In this document: piece by piece, positions 38,625 to 47,534 of the stretch
Position numbering within the stretch: the stretch's first letter is position 1
Layout: every line of letters begins with the position of its first letter
NCBI RefSeq assembly: GCF_019603315.1
Contig: NZ_CP080649.1
Coordinates: 3,544,176-3,608,175 of the forward strand
Source of the DNA: Ruficoccus sp. ZRK36
GTDB taxonomy: Bacteria > Verrucomicrobiota > Verrucomicrobiia > Opitutales > Cerasicoccaceae
Length of the DNA stretch: 64,000 bases
Direction: 5' to 3'
The notes under the pieces: generated by a model
Told to the model about the DNA's origin: nothing
The model's database searches: none
What the model saw: the letters and a program-made list of their open reading frames with translations, nothing else
Translations under genes and position numbers: made by a program

Positions 38625-38653
38625 GTCCTGCACCTGTGATGCTCACGCATCAC
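38625..38653 (+). repeat. Hairpin repeat module (CACCTGTGAT type)
   Basis: GTCCTGCACCTGTGATGC, TCAC, GCATCAC: 7-base arms, with the same leader as at 30075. It lies in the gap between acs and the pterin enzyme gene. Confidence 0.65.
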
Positions 38654-38695
38654 TCTATTGCTGCCCAGCCGGAGTGTCCATTGCGGTCACGCCCC

Positions 38696-39184
38696 CTAGC
38701 GCTTCCACCGGGCGGTCGCGCACTGGCCGGGGCCGGAGTACACCCGTACCGTGATGGCGTGGATGAGCAGCTCGGGCTGCGAGGCGAGGTCCTCCATGAA
38801 GCGCTTCAGGAACCAAGCCGAAAGCTCCTCGACGGTGACGTTGCGCAGCGGCAGCACGCAGACATCGCGCTTGAGAAAGGGCAGCCGCTCCTCGCCGTAA
38901 ACCGCCGTCAGCCCGCTCTCGGTCTCCTCGATTTTGAGGAAGGGAGATTCGCCGGGGAGCAGAAAGCGCTCGTTAAGCTCATCGCAGTATGCCTCGGCCT
39001 GGCGCTTGGCGATGGCGTAGTCAAAGGCCAGTCCGTTGTCACCGACCTCTGCGGTGATCTCGACCCCGACATTCCAGTTGTGCCCGTGCAGGTTCTCCCG
39101 CACCTCGGCTGAAAAAATCGTAAAGTGTCCGGCGGAGAACTTGAAGTGCTCCTTGGCCAGTTCCAGGGTCGTCAGCGGCGGCAT
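38696..39184 (-). CDS. 6-pyruvoyltetrahydropterin synthase paralogue with ExxHGH motif (PTPS-III-like)
   Basis: T-fold enzyme of 162 aa. Zinc ligands are the histidines of KFSAGHFTIF and LHGHNW. In QueD the segment before HGH carries the catalytic cysteine (CxxxHGH); here it reads VRENLHGHNW, that is ExxHGH, the motif described for PTPS-III proteins that replace dihydroneopterin aldolase (FolB) in folate synthesis. The window has a second paralogue at 46149 that does keep the cysteine and is next to queC. So this copy is more probably a folate enzyme. The rest (FDYAIAKRQAEAYCDELNER) follows the usual fold. Confidence 0.85.
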   Translation of the reverse strand: MPPLTTLELAKEHFKFSAGHFTIFSAEVRENLHGHNWNVGVEITAEVGDNGLAFDYAIAKRQAEAYCDELNERFLLPGESPFLKIEETESGLTAVYGEERLPFLKRDVCVLPLRNVTVEELSAWFLKRFMEDLASQPELLIHAITVRVYSGPGQCATARWKR

Positions 39185-39358
39185 CGGATCAGACTATGCC
39201 AGACATCCGATCCGGGGAAAGGCAAAACACACGCAACCGGCCACGGCCGCGGCTTTTACAGCGACGGGTAAAACGCGCCTTGCCAGCACGGTCCCGTCGA
39301 TGGCACAACGTGTCTCAACCGCCGCAAGACAACGCCCCACCCTTTTCCAAGCACCACC

Positions 39359-40522
39359 GTGATCCTTTTACTCATCCTCAGTTGCCTTTCCCTCGTCATC
39401 TGGCTCGTCTTGACCTTCGGTAAAGGGCAGTTCTGGCGCGTCGAGTTGCCGGTCGATCCCATCGAAACACCCCCAAGCTGGCCCGATGTGGTCGCGGTCG
39501 TCCCGGCCCGGGACGAGGAGGACGGCGTCGGCCAGTGCGTGACCGGCCTGCTCCTGCAGGACTACCCCGGTAAGCTGCGCGTGATCGTCGTCAATGACCA
39601 CAGCCAGGACAAGACCGTGGCCGAGACCCGGCAGGCCGCCAAAGCCCTCAAGGCCAGTGACCGCCTACAGGTGATCGACGCCGAGGACCTCCCGGCGGGT
39701 TGGGCGGGAAAGGTCTGGGCCATGCATCAGGGCATCACCCATGGCATTGCCGCTGACGAGCAACCGGGCTTTGTCTGGCTGACCGACGCGGATATCTTTC
39801 ACGGGCCGCATGTGCTGCGTAAACTCGTTGCCCAGGCCGAGCATGAGCAACTCGCCCTCAACTCGCGCATGGTCATGCTGCGGGCTCTGACCGGTTGGGA
39901 GAAGTTCCTCATCCCGGCCTTTGTGCACTTTTTCCGGCTGCTGTATCCGTTCCCGCGCGTCAACAACCCCACCGACCGCCTCTCCGGCGGAGCTGGAGGA
40001 TGCATGCTGGTGCGGCGCGAGCATTTAGCCAAAATCGGTGGCATGGAGGCTATTCGCGGGGCGATCATCGACGACTGCTCGCTGGCCTCCCGGCTCAAGC
40101 GCACCGGCCCCATCCGCCTGGAGCTGACTCAGGACTCGCACAGCCTGCGCGGCTACGATGGGCTGGACGGTATTTTAAAAATGATCCGTCGCACCGCCTA
40201 CACCCAGCTCAACCACTCGCCCGCCGTGCTCGTCGGCTGCCTGCTGGGCATGGCGCTGGTCTTCCTCGTGCCGGTCCTGGGCACCCTCCTGATCCCGGGC
40301 GTGTGGCGGCTGATCCCGCTGGCTGCCTGGGCCCTGATGAGCGCCACCTACATCCCGATGCTACGCTTTTACCAAGGCAACCTCCTGCAGGCTCCCCTGC
40401 TGCCGCTCGTCTCGGTTTTTTACCTCAAGGCCACGATCGACTCCGCCCGCGCCCACCATGCCGGACGCGGCAGCGAGTGGAAAGGCCGGGTGGGCAGCCC
40501 AGCCGATAGCGCCACAGACTAA
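39359..40522 (+). CDS. hpnB: Hopene-associated glycosyltransferase HpnB
   Basis: GT2 transferase of 387 aa associated with hopanoid loci. It has an N-terminal membrane anchor (LLLILSCLSLVIWLVLTF), the GT-A core with PDVVAVVPARDEEDGVGQCV, VNDHSQDKT and WLTDADIFHGPHVL, and the HpnB-specific LIPAFVHFFRLLYPFPRVNN, GGAGGCMLVRREHLAKIGG and RRTAYTQLNHSPAVL. Two to three C-terminal helices follow (about 295-360). The start codon is GTG 39359. No squalene-hopene cyclase is in the window, but a polyprenyl synthase is convergent with it. Confidence 0.94.
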   Translation: MILLLILSCLSLVIWLVLTFGKGQFWRVELPVDPIETPPSWPDVVAVVPARDEEDGVGQCVTGLLLQDYPGKLRVIVVNDHSQDKTVAETRQAAKALKASDRLQVIDAEDLPAGWAGKVWAMHQGITHGIAADEQPGFVWLTDADIFHGPHVLRKLVAQAEHEQLALNSRMVMLRALTGWEKFLIPAFVHFFRLLYPFPRVNNPTDRLSGGAGGCMLVRREHLAKIGGMEAIRGAIIDDCSLASRLKRTGPIRLELTQDSHSLRGYDGLDGILKMIRRTAYTQLNHSPAVLVGCLLGMALVFLVPVLGTLLIPGVWRLIPLAAWALMSATYIPMLRFYQGNLLQAPLLPLVSVFYLKATIDSARAHHAGRGSEWKGRVGSPADSATD

Positions 40523-40626
40523 AAGTCAGTCAGCGGGCCTGCCTCGACCACAGCAGCAATCCCCCCTCAGGACCTTTAGCCGCGAAGCTTAGTGTGGAGT
40601 CAGCTAAGTCTTTAGTAAAAATATTT

Positions 40627-40652
40627 CACCGCAGAGACACAAAGGCGCAGAG
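40627..40652 (+). repeat. Dispersed repeat, CGCAGAGACACAAAG family
   Basis: CACCGCAGAGACACAAAGGC followed by GCAGAG. A related copy is found on the other strand at 43841. The rest of the 205-base gap (40523-40727) also holds ttgcgccttttcgtggcc, a possible second arm. Confidence 0.6.
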
Positions 40653-40727
40653 CGGTTCAGCCATTGATGGCGCATTATGTGTTTTTTGCGCCTTTTCGTG
40701 GCCTGTTAATTCTTGGCTAACGGGACA

Positions 40728-41747
40728 CTAGGAGCCGACGGCCAGACGCTGGAACTGGCTGAGCACGAACTGGCTGAGCGCGCGCAGACGCGGGACCGGC
40801 TCCAGCTCGGCAAAGGGCTCCAGAACGGCCTCGGCCTTGTTCAGCTCCTGCTCAAAGCTGGAGCTCACCTCGGCGATGACGGCGTAGTCCTTCATCAGCT
40901 CGACCAGCTGCGAAGCTTCCAGCTCCCCACGGCGCACGCGCTGCAGGAAGAGCTTCTGCTCGCCACGGGGCAAACGCTGAAGCAGAACCAGCACCGGCAG
41001 GGTAAATTTACCACTGGCCAAGTCGGTGCCGAGGGTCTTGCCGATCTTTTCCTCGTCTCCGAGGTAGTCGGCCAAATCGTCAAAAATCTGGTAGGCCACA
41101 CCCAGGTGGCGACTGAACTTACCGGCAGCCTCGGCGAACTCCGGCTCGTAGCCGGCCAGCGAAGCGCCCAGGTGCGAGGAGACCGAGAACAGCTCGGCGG
41201 TCTTCAGGTCGATGACCCGGAAGTACTCCTCCAGCGAAAAGTCGGCATTACCGCGCTCAAAGGTCTGGCGAATCTCCCCGGCGCACACGCGGCGAGTGGA
41301 GAGCGAAACCGCCCGGCACACATCGACCGTCGGGAACTCGGCGGCGAGCACCAGCGCCTGAGAAAAGAGTGCATCCCCCAGCAAGACGGCGGCGGTGGAG
41401 CCATAGCGCGCGCTCACGGTGTCCGAGTTGTGGCGCAGCGTGGCATCATCGAGGATATCGTCGTGGATCAGCGTGGCCAGGTGGACCAGCTCGACAACGG
41501 CGGCGGCACGTACCAGCTCAGGGCTGACCACATCCTCACGCCAGCCTCCGAAGAAGACCAGCAGCGGGCGCAGACGCTTCCCCTGGTTCTGGAGGCTGTA
41601 GCGCACCAGATCGCGGATATCCGTCTCGAAACGCTCAACCTGCGTGTCAAGAAATCTGTCCAGTGCCTGCATATGCGGGACCACCGGCTTTACGATGTCG
41701 TCAAAGGCCGGAGGGCGCGGCTGGCTTTTATTTTGTGCGGTCAGCAT
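40728..41747 (-). CDS. Polyprenyl (octaprenyl-type) diphosphate synthase
   Basis: Trans-isoprenyl diphosphate synthase of 339 aa. The first Asp-rich motif is ATLIHDDILDDATLRHN and the second is YQIFDDLADYLGDEEKIGK, each with the DDxxD arrangement. QGKRLRPLLVFFGG is the substrate-binding start. Small residues five places before the first motif (HLATL) fit a long-chain enzyme such as IspB, which makes the side chain of quinones; chain length cannot be fixed by eye. It is convergent with hpnB and divergent from the CPBP protease gene. Confidence 0.93.
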   Translation of the reverse strand: MLTAQNKSQPRPPAFDDIVKPVVPHMQALDRFLDTQVERFETDIRDLVRYSLQNQGKRLRPLLVFFGGWREDVVSPELVRAAAVVELVHLATLIHDDILDDATLRHNSDTVSARYGSTAAVLLGDALFSQALVLAAEFPTVDVCRAVSLSTRRVCAGEIRQTFERGNADFSLEEYFRVIDLKTAELFSVSSHLGASLAGYEPEFAEAAGKFSRHLGVAYQIFDDLADYLGDEEKIGKTLGTDLASGKFTLPVLVLLQRLPRGEQKLFLQRVRRGELEASQLVELMKDYAVIAEVSSSFEQELNKAEAVLEPFAELEPVPRLRALSQFVLSQFQRLAVGS

Positions 41748-41866
41748 ATTTTACCGTTGCGGTTTGGCAGATTGGACGGAAAACCTCAACCCCTGTTTTC
41801 ACAGACTCTTCACCAAGGGTCAGCTTTTGTCAAAGCATCCGCCCATTCTCACAACCTTTATCCGCT

Positions 41867-42670
41867 ATGCAAACGTCCTCCACCGACGCCTCTGCCACGC
41901 CGATTTTTCTCTCGCTGGCCCAGTCAGAAACCCCTGCTACCGCTGCCCCCGATGCGGCCGAGCCCGTCACCACGGCCACCACACAGGCCCCCGAGGAGCT
42001 GCCCGCCGAGGACAACAAGAGCGATATGCAGAGCGATCCGCTCATGATCGTGATCCTTTTCGCGGCCAGTATCTATCTGTTCAAGCTGTGGCTGGACGAC
42101 TTTAAGGCCAACAAGCGCGGCGAGCCCAACCCAAAGGCCTTCCCGGGGGCCACCGCCTGCTCCGCCCTGTGCGTGATCGTGGCTGTCGTCGGGGCGCTCA
42201 TCCTGCTGGCGGTCGAAACCTTCGGGGAAATCGCCCTGGGGGTCTCCGCCGAGCAGAGCGACATCACCTGGCTGGCCCTCCTCTCGATCTGTGCCGCCGC
42301 CTTTTTCGAGGAGCTGATCTTCCGCGGCTACCTCGTGGTCACGAAAAAAGGTACCGCCGCCCTCGTGGGCAGCATTTTTATCTTTTCGTTCCTCTTTGCC
42401 GCGCTGCACCCCTTTGTCTGGGACCTGGAGATGCCCGAGGGCGTCCCCGGCTGGCAGTTCTGGCAGGGCTCGCTGAGCTTCGACTTCGGGGTCAAAGGCT
42501 GGTTCAGCACCGCACTGGTTTTCGCCAACTCCCTGTGGTTCTACACCGTGCGCTTCTACGGCCTGAACAAGACCCGCTCGCTCATCCCCTGCATGGCCGC
42601 CCACCTCGCCAGCAACGTCGGCGTGTTTGTCATAAAGCTTGTCCAGGGCCACGTGGTGGGGTTGTATTAG
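41867..42670 (+). CDS. CPBP family intramembrane metalloprotease
   Basis: Membrane-embedded protease of the CAAX/Abi family, 267 aa from ATG 41867; the longer reading from 41663 would overlap the divergent synthase gene. After a 50-residue Thr/Ala/Glu-rich cytoplasmic or periplasmic tail come about six helices. The three signature motifs are present: EExxxR (FFEELIFRGYL, about residue 149), FxxxH (FAALHPF) and HxxxN (AAHLASNVG, near residue 247). Substrates of bacterial CPBP enzymes are mostly unknown. Confidence 0.9.
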   Translation: MQTSSTDASATPIFLSLAQSETPATAAPDAAEPVTTATTQAPEELPAEDNKSDMQSDPLMIVILFAASIYLFKLWLDDFKANKRGEPNPKAFPGATACSALCVIVAVVGALILLAVETFGEIALGVSAEQSDITWLALLSICAAAFFEELIFRGYLVVTKKGTAALVGSIFIFSFLFAALHPFVWDLEMPEGVPGWQFWQGSLSFDFGVKGWFSTALVFANSLWFYTVRFYGLNKTRSLIPCMAAHLASNVGVFVIKLVQGHVVGLY

Positions 42671-42673
42671 GTC

Positions 42674-43135
42674 GTGACGCCATCCCCCCACTCCCCCACT
42701 TGCGCCTTTGGGCGCAACCATCCCCACCCCAACCAACGCCAGCCCGGCCGGACACTGGCGGTTATCGCAGTTGTTCTTTTGGTCGGGTCGATGATTGGAG
42801 TGTCGATTTCGGTGATCAAACTATTGCAGGTATTCGAGCGTATCGCTGAAGTCGGCACAACCGACCCAGACGCGTTTGCTGGTCCAATAGCAGCTGCCCA
42901 AACCCCAGCGCTCTTTGCTCTCCCAGCATACATTCTGGGGCTTATATTTGTTGCAGTGTCCCTCTTCGGTCAGAAATACCGCGCGAAGTGGTTCTTCTGG
43001 TTCCTGATCGTGTACAGCACCCTCATGCTGACCGCCATCCCTGTCGGCACGCTACTCGGAATCGGCCTCCTGATTTTCCTCATCGTGAAGCGGAAGGAGT
43101 TTTTCGCTCCCACCTCTCCAGTAACGTCGGTCTGA
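42674..43135 (+). CDS. Small multi-pass membrane protein
   Basis: A frame of up to 153 aa starting at GTG 42674, immediately after the protease stop. Three or four hydrophobic segments: about 28-50 (LAVIAVVLLVGSMIGVSISV), 78-100 (LFALPAYILGLIFVAVSLF) and 107-140. The first 25 residues are His/Pro-rich and the true start may be further in. Base composition is somewhat lower in GC than its neighbours. No family is recognised. Its last codons overlap, in another frame, a stretch resembling the end of a CPBP protease. Confidence 0.55.
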   Translation: MTPSPHSPTCAFGRNHPHPNQRQPGRTLAVIAVVLLVGSMIGVSISVIKLLQVFERIAEVGTTDPDAFAGPIAAAQTPALFALPAYILGLIFVAVSLFGQKYRAKWFFWFLIVYSTLMLTAIPVGTLLGIGLLIFLIVKRKEFFAPTSPVTSV

Positions 43136-43221
43136 TTGTGATTATTGAAGACAGCAAGCAAAAGCGCTTTCTGATCAAGGCCGACACCATCCGGATGATC
43201 GAGCAGATCGCGGATAAGTAA
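43095..43221 (+). pseudogene. Probable remnant of a CPBP protease C-terminus
   Basis: In a frame different from the preceding gene, SHLSSNVGLIVIIEDSKQKR runs to the stop at 43219-43221. HLSSNVGLIVI matches HLASNVGVFVI, the third active-site motif at the end of the intact protease at 41867-42670. The DNA is also similar (cagtaacgtcggt against cagcaacgtcggc). The earlier motifs of such a gene are absent here, so it looks like the tail of a lost second copy. The match is short and chance cannot be excluded. Confidence 0.35.
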
Positions 43222-43308
43222 AAGAATGCATCCGCCGTGCCCGTCACGTAAACGGCACAGTGCCAGGATTGTTTTACGCGCTGCGCCGGTCTATGACCTG
43301 ACGGCATC

Positions 43309-43791
43309 ATGAAAGCCGCCCTCCTGTTTCTCGTATTGCTGACGCTGTCGGCCGCCGCTCTCCGCTCCGACGATACGTACCCCGTCACTCCCGACACGAA
43401 AACACTGACTGCCACCCACGACGCCCCCACTCCATCCCCGGAAGTATTCTCCGTCCTCGGGACTTGGCGCTTGGTCAAAGCTGACGGTCAGGGCATCGCG
43501 GTGCCTTTCTACATGCGTCTCGATGCCGACGGCTCGGTCCGGCTCTGGCCTATCGAAAGCGGCTGCAACCACCCCGAGCACCGTATCGCCCCCGGCACTT
43601 ACGCTATCGACGCAAAGACCTTTACCTTTTTCAAGGATGGCGCCCCACCTGTTCCCTCCTCCTACACGCTGGTCGACGGCACGCTTACCCTGTCCACCCC
43701 GCAGGGCCACGAACTCATCTATGAGCGCGTCGACAACCCGCCTGCCCCCGGCCACCTGCCGAAAGAGACTCCCGCCGCTGACATTCCCTGA
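43309..43791 (+). CDS. Secreted lipocalin-like hypothetical protein
   Basis: 160 aa with a signal peptide (MKAALLFLVLLTLSAAALRS). The mature part has a beta-rich block opening with FSVLGTWRLVKADGQGIAVP, followed by YMRLDADGSVRLWPIESGCN and TFTFFKDGAPPVPSSYTLVD, and TLTLSTPQGHELIYERV. The GTWR start and paired strands recall small lipocalin-like or META-type barrels, but no family match is certain. It probably acts in the periplasm or at the surface. It stands alone between repeat-containing gaps. Confidence 0.7.
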   Translation: MKAALLFLVLLTLSAAALRSDDTYPVTPDTKTLTATHDAPTPSPEVFSVLGTWRLVKADGQGIAVPFYMRLDADGSVRLWPIESGCNHPEHRIAPGTYAIDAKTFTFFKDGAPPVPSSYTLVDGTLTLSTPQGHELIYERVDNPPAPGHLPKETPAADIP

Positions 43792-43840
43792 GGACGTGCT
43801 TAGGCTCCGCCTCATCGATGATGTAAAAGATGCTCCCCCC

Positions 43841-43865
43841 CTTTGCGTCTTCGTGTCTTTGCGGT
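43841..43865 (-). repeat. Dispersed repeat, CGCAGAGACACAAAG family, second copy
   Basis: Read on the minus strand: ACCGCAAAGACACGAAGACG, then CAAAG. It matches the copy at 40627 apart from a few changes and lies in the gap upstream of the YyaL-like gene. Confidence 0.55.
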
Positions 43866-43935
43866 TAATCCCCCTCAATAAAACCGCGCTTTGCGTTTGC
43901 CATCCGGGGCGGGTCGGGTTCCCCTCTAGGGCTTT

Positions 43936-45960
43936 ATGGCTCAAAACGACCTTTCCCGCAATCGCCTCGCCGAGGAGGCCAGCCTGTACCTGCGCCAGCA
44001 CGCCGAGAACCCCGTGCACTGGCAGCCCTGGGGCCCGGAAGCCTTTGAGGAGGCCAAGCGCCGCAACGTGCCTGTCATCGTCTCGATCGGGTACAGCTCC
44101 TGCCATTGGTGCCACGTGATGGAGCGGGAGAGCTTCGAGGACCCGTACATCGCGGGCCTGATGAACCAGTTTTTCGTCTGCATCAAGGTGGACCGCGAGG
44201 AGCGCCCGGACGTGGACCAGGTCTACATGGAGGCCGTCCAGATGATCAACCAGCACGGCGGCTGGCCCCTGAACGCCTTTTGCCTGCCGGACGGGCGGCC
44301 CTTCTTCGGGGGCACGTACTTCCCGCCCGAGGACCGCGGCCAGGGCATCGTCCCGTGGCCCCAGCTCATCATGCGCATCGCCGACTATTTTAAGAAGAAC
44401 CGCGCCGAGCTGGAGGAAAACGCCGACAACATCGCCAAGAACCTCGTCGCCGCCAACGTCCCCATGGGCGCGGACGGCTCTCCCCTGCCCAACGAGGCCC
44501 TGATCACCGCCGCCGAGGCCATCTGCGGCCAGCACGACGATGAGTGGGGCGGCTTTGGCGATGCCCCGAAGTTCCCCCCGTCCATGACGCTTGACTTCCT
44601 GCTGGCCATCCGCGCCACCAAGGCTGCCGACTCCAACCCGCAGCTGTCGATGCGCCTCAACGACGTCATCCGTAAGTCCTTAGCCGGGATGGCGCGGGGC
44701 GGCATCTTTGACCAGATCGGGGGCGGGTTCTGCCGCTACAGCACGGACAAGTTCTGGATGATCCCGCACTTTGAGAAAATGCTCTCCGACAACGGCCTGC
44801 TGCTCTCGCTCTTCTCCAAGGGCTGGCAGCGCTACCGGCAGCCGCTCTACGCCGATGTCGTGGCCGAGACCATCGGCTGGCTTGAGCGCGAGATGAGCGC
44901 CCCCGGCGGCACCTTTTACGCCTCGCTCGATGCCGACGCCGACGGCGTCGAGGGCAAGACCTACGTGTGGACTCCCGAGGAGATCGAGTCCATCCTCGGC
45001 CCAGAGGAGGCCAAGGAGTTTAACGACGCCTACCTCATCACCCAGAAGGGTAACTTCGGCAGCTCCGGCGCTTCGAACCCGTGCTTTGCCGGAGGTGGCA
45101 CTGAGCTGCGCGCCCGTCTCGCCCCGGCCCGTGAGAAGCTTCTCGCCGAGCGCCAGAAGCGCCCCGCCCCCACCCGCGACCCCAAAGTCCTCCTCTCCTG
45201 GAACGCCCTCGCCATCCGTGGCATGGCCACCGCCGCCGTCACTTTTGGCAAAAAGGAGTGGTTCGCCCGTGCCCGTCAGGCTGCCGACTTCCTCTGGGAA
45301 AACCTGCGCACCGACGATGGCCGCCTCTACGCGGTTTACTACCCGGAGTCCGGCCCGCGCGTCACCGCCACCCTCGACGACTACGCCTACACTATGGAAG
45401 CGCTGCTCGCCCTCGGCGCGTGGTCAGACTGGCACGAGCCCGGCACCGCACAGGCTTACCTCGACCGCGCCGTCACACTCATGGAGACGGTCTTCACGCA
45501 CTTCCGGGATGCCGCGCAGGTGGGCTTCTACACCATCGCCGACGACGCCGAGGAGCTTGTCGCCCGCAAAAAGATGTGGTTCGACAACGCCACGCCGTCG
45601 GGCAACTCCAGCCTTTTACACAGCCTCAGTGCCCTGCACACGCTCACCGGTGAGGAGAAGTACGCCAAGGAGATGAACGAGCTGCGCCAGGCCTATCCCG
45701 GCCTGACCGAGCGCGCCCCGGCCGCCGTCGCCCACGCCCTCTCCGCCTACACTCAGCAGGCTGCCGGACTGGCCACGATCAAGGTCAAGGGTACGACTGA
45801 TCTGGAGCCGCTGCGCGCCGCTCTGGTCGAGTATCCGTGGCGACAGGTCTACGTCAGCCTGAGCGACGATCCGGCCCAGCCCGACGGCTACCAGCTGTGC
45901 GTCGGCACCACCTGCTCCGCCCCCACCACCGACCCAACCGAAGTCGCTAACTACCTCTAG
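43936..45960 (+). CDS. YyaL/SPATA20-like thioredoxin-domain protein (DUF255)
   Basis: 674 aa. The N-terminal domain is a thioredoxin fold with a CHWC site (C56, C59 in [16 protein letters not shown]), followed by [18 protein letters not shown] and [20 protein letters not shown], the signature of this family. The rest forms an (alpha/alpha)6 barrel like those of glycan epimerases and six-hairpin glycosidases, ending near [10 protein letters not shown] and [15 protein letters not shown]. The family is widely conserved, but its role (redox or carbohydrate related) is not settled. The gene is single and intact. Confidence 0.93.
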   Translation: MAQNDLSRNRLAEEASLYLRQHAENPVHWQPWGPEAFEEAKRRNVPVIVSIGYSSCHWCHVMERESFEDPYIAGLMNQFFVCIKVDREERPDVDQVYMEAVQMINQHGGWPLNAFCLPDGRPFFGGTYFPPEDRGQGIVPWPQLIMRIADYFKKNRAELEENADNIAKNLVAANVPMGADGSPLPNEALITAAEAICGQHDDEWGGFGDAPKFPPSMTLDFLLAIRATKAADSNPQLSMRLNDVIRKSLAGMARGGIFDQIGGGFCRYSTDKFWMIPHFEKMLSDNGLLLSLFSKGWQRYRQPLYADVVAETIGWLEREMSAPGGTFYASLDADADGVEGKTYVWTPEEIESILGPEEAKEFNDAYLITQKGNFGSSGASNPCFAGGGTELRARLAPAREKLLAERQKRPAPTRDPKVLLSWNALAIRGMATAAVTFGKKEWFARARQAADFLWENLRTDDGRLYAVYYPESGPRVTATLDDYAYTMEALLALGAWSDWHEPGTAQAYLDRAVTLMETVFTHFRDAAQVGFYTIADDAEELVARKKMWFDNATPSGNSSLLHSLSALHTLTGEEKYAKEMNELRQAYPGLTERAPAAVAHALSAYTQQAAGLATIKVKGTTDLEPLRAALVEYPWRQVYVSLSDDPAQPDGYQLCVGTTCSAPTTDPTEVANYL

Positions 45961-46066
45961 GCCGGGTTGCATCCGGTGGCGTTGATGACTCCACCTTCGT
46001 GGAGCCATGGACAACGGCGATTGATGCCTGCTCAAAGGAACTCCGCGTACGAAGTGAAAAGAGAAA

Positions 46067-46131
46067 GGGGCAGCGAACGCAAGGAGCGATGGGGCAGAGC
46101 CCCATCAATCGGATCAAACGCCGAGCGTTTG
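46067..46131 (+). repeat. Palindromic repeat, GATGGGGC/CAAACGC type
   Basis: GGGGCAGCGAACGCAAGGAG, then GATGGGGCAGAGCCCCATC, then AATCGGATCAAACGCCGAGC and GTTTG. It is the reverse complement of the copy at 58896. It lies just downstream of queD. Confidence 0.7.
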
Positions 46132-46148
46132 TGCGGGCGTGCCCTGCC

Positions 46149-46577
46149 TCACGCGCTGTAGGTGGCGGAGTTCTTCGAGTCTTCGTCGATGGTGACGGCG
46201 GTGACCCAGGCGCGCCCCTCCGAGTCTTCACGCACGAGCTGGTCAAAGACCCCGTGCAGGTGCTGGGCAAGCCCCTCGCATGAGCAGCTCTCGACCAGGT
46301 AGATCTTGAACGCGTCCGGGTGGCCGGAGACGATACGCTCGCGCAGCGGATCATCGGCGTTAAAGACACAGGCGTGATCGAGGTTTTTATCGATCCAGGC
46401 CCGCAGGTACTTGAGCTTGCCAAAGTCCACGACGAAGCCGTTGGCGTCCGGCTCGCGGCAGCCAAAGGTGACGTGGATGGTCCAGTTGTGCCCGTGCAGC
46501 AGCGCGCAATGCCCGTCGTGGCAGTGTTGGCGGTGGGCAAAGGGAATGTCGCTAAAGGTCTTGCGGCAGGTTAGCAC
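46149..46577 (-). CDS. queD: 6-carboxy-5,6,7,8-tetrahydropterin synthase QueD
   Basis: Second step of preQ0 synthesis. This 142-residue T-fold enzyme keeps the catalytic cysteine in the CxxxHGH motif ([15 protein letters not shown]), with the remaining zinc histidine in [27 protein letters not shown] matches the conserved Asp/His pair region, and a conserved VESCSCEG replaces the usual Glu-containing segment. The GTG start at 46577 overlaps the queC stop by 7 bases, so the pair is translationally coupled. A PTPS paralogue with Glu in place of Cys is at 38696. Confidence 0.92.
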   Translation of the reverse strand: MLTCRKTFSDIPFAHRQHCHDGHCALLHGHNWTIHVTFGCREPDANGFVVDFGKLKYLRAWIDKNLDHACVFNADDPLRERIVSGHPDAFKIYLVESCSCEGLAQHLHGVFDQLVREDSEGRAWVTAVTIDEDSKNSATYSA

Positions 46578-47278
46578 GACAGCCTCCAGTCGTTGGCGAT
46601 GAGCTCTTCCAGAGAGGGGGCCGTGTCGGCGTAGGGCGTCGGATCCTCGACCCCGGCCAGATGAAACGCCTCGCGACGCTCAATGCACGTACCGCAGCGT
46701 CCGCAGTGCTTGTCCTCGCCCTGATAGCAGGACCAGGTCTGCGCAAAGGGTACCTCCAGCTCGGCGCCCTTGCACACGATGTCAGCCTTTGAGAGCTGGA
46801 CATAGGGCCGATGCAGGAAAATCTCATGCCAGTCGGCCAGGCGGACGGCCCGGTCGAGCGCATCGGTGAACTCCTCGCGACAGTCCGGGTAGATGGTGTG
46901 GTCCCCGGCATGCGCGGCATAGGCGACGCAGTCAGCCTTTTGGGAGATGGCCCAGGCGGTAGCCAGCGAGAGCAGCAGCATGTTGCGGTTCGGCACGACG
47001 GTCTGCTTCATCGAGTCCTCGGCGTAGTGGCCCTCCGGCACAGCGATGGACGGATCGGTCAGGCTGCTGCCACCGAGCAGGCCGGTCACGGCGGACAGAT
47101 CAGCCACGCGGTGCTCGACCCCGAGCGAAGCGCAGACCTGGGCGGCGCAGTCCAGCTCCTTGCGGTGGCGCTGGCCGTAGTTGACCGAGAGCGCGGCCGC
47201 TTCGTGGCCGCTTTTTAACAGGTCGTACAAGAGGACGGTCGAGTCCAGACCGCCGGAATAAACAACTATCGCTTTCAT
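46571..47278 (-). CDS. queC: 7-cyano-7-deazaguanine synthase QueC
   Basis: ATP-dependent conversion of 7-carboxy-7-deazaguanine to preQ0, 235 aa. The PP-loop is [11 protein letters not shown] (residues 7-17), followed by [15 protein letters not shown] and [13 protein letters not shown]. The zinc cysteines lie in [20 protein letters not shown] (about residues 195-214). ATG 47278 is chosen; a 54-codon upstream extension has no homology and runs into repeats. queE is not in the window; queF follows 3.6 kb away. Confidence 0.96.
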   Translation of the reverse strand: MKAIVVYSGGLDSTVLLYDLLKSGHEAAALSVNYGQRHRKELDCAAQVCASLGVEHRVADLSAVTGLLGGSSLTDPSIAVPEGHYAEDSMKQTVVPNRNMLLLSLATAWAISQKADCVAYAAHAGDHTIYPDCREEFTDALDRAVRLADWHEIFLHRPYVQLSKADIVCKGAELEVPFAQTWSCYQGEDKHCGRCGTCIERREAFHLAGVEDPTPYADTAPSLEELIANDWRLSC

Positions 47279-47393
47279 GATGAAATTCAGTTTGCGGGCG
47301 GCCTCGTGCCGCCCCACCCCTGGGAATTTCCTAGCAGGGAAGTCGCATGAGCGTGCGCAAAACCCGCTCAGAGTCGATGTTTTATTTTTTGCC

Positions 47394-47457
47394 GGGCTTA
47401 CGCAGCCCTGCACCCGCGGCAAGTCCGGCTGGACCAGCATTTAGCCTGCACTTTCGA
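47394..47457 (+). repeat. Mosaic element, partial copy with internal insert
   Basis: GGGCTTACGCAGCCC, TGCACCCGCGGCAAG and GCCTGCACTTTCGA match the beginning of the mosaic element at 11783, but GGCTGGACCAGCATTTA lies between the last two parts. It is in the 256-base gap between queC and the tautomerase gene. Confidence 0.6.
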
Positions 47458-47472
47458 GTAGTTGGTCATTGA

Positions 47473-47525
47473 GGGGTAGCGAACGCAGTGAGCGATGGGG
47501 CTTAGCCCCATCAATGTCCTGTGCG
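47473..47525 (+). repeat. Palindromic repeat, GATGGGGC type, with CCTGTGCGGTC end
   Basis: GGGGTAGCGAACGCAGTGAG, CGATGGGGCTTAGCCCCATC, AATGTCCTGTGCGGTC. The copy at 62804, read on the minus strand, has the same end. It sits 10 bases from the tautomerase stop. Confidence 0.7.
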
Positions 47526-47534
47526 GTCACGCAC

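Noticed and set aside
47279-47393. preQ1 riboswitch upstream of queC
   Set aside because: Looked for the C-rich loop and A-rich pseudoknot tail of the preQ1-I and -II classes on the minus strand; neither was seen.
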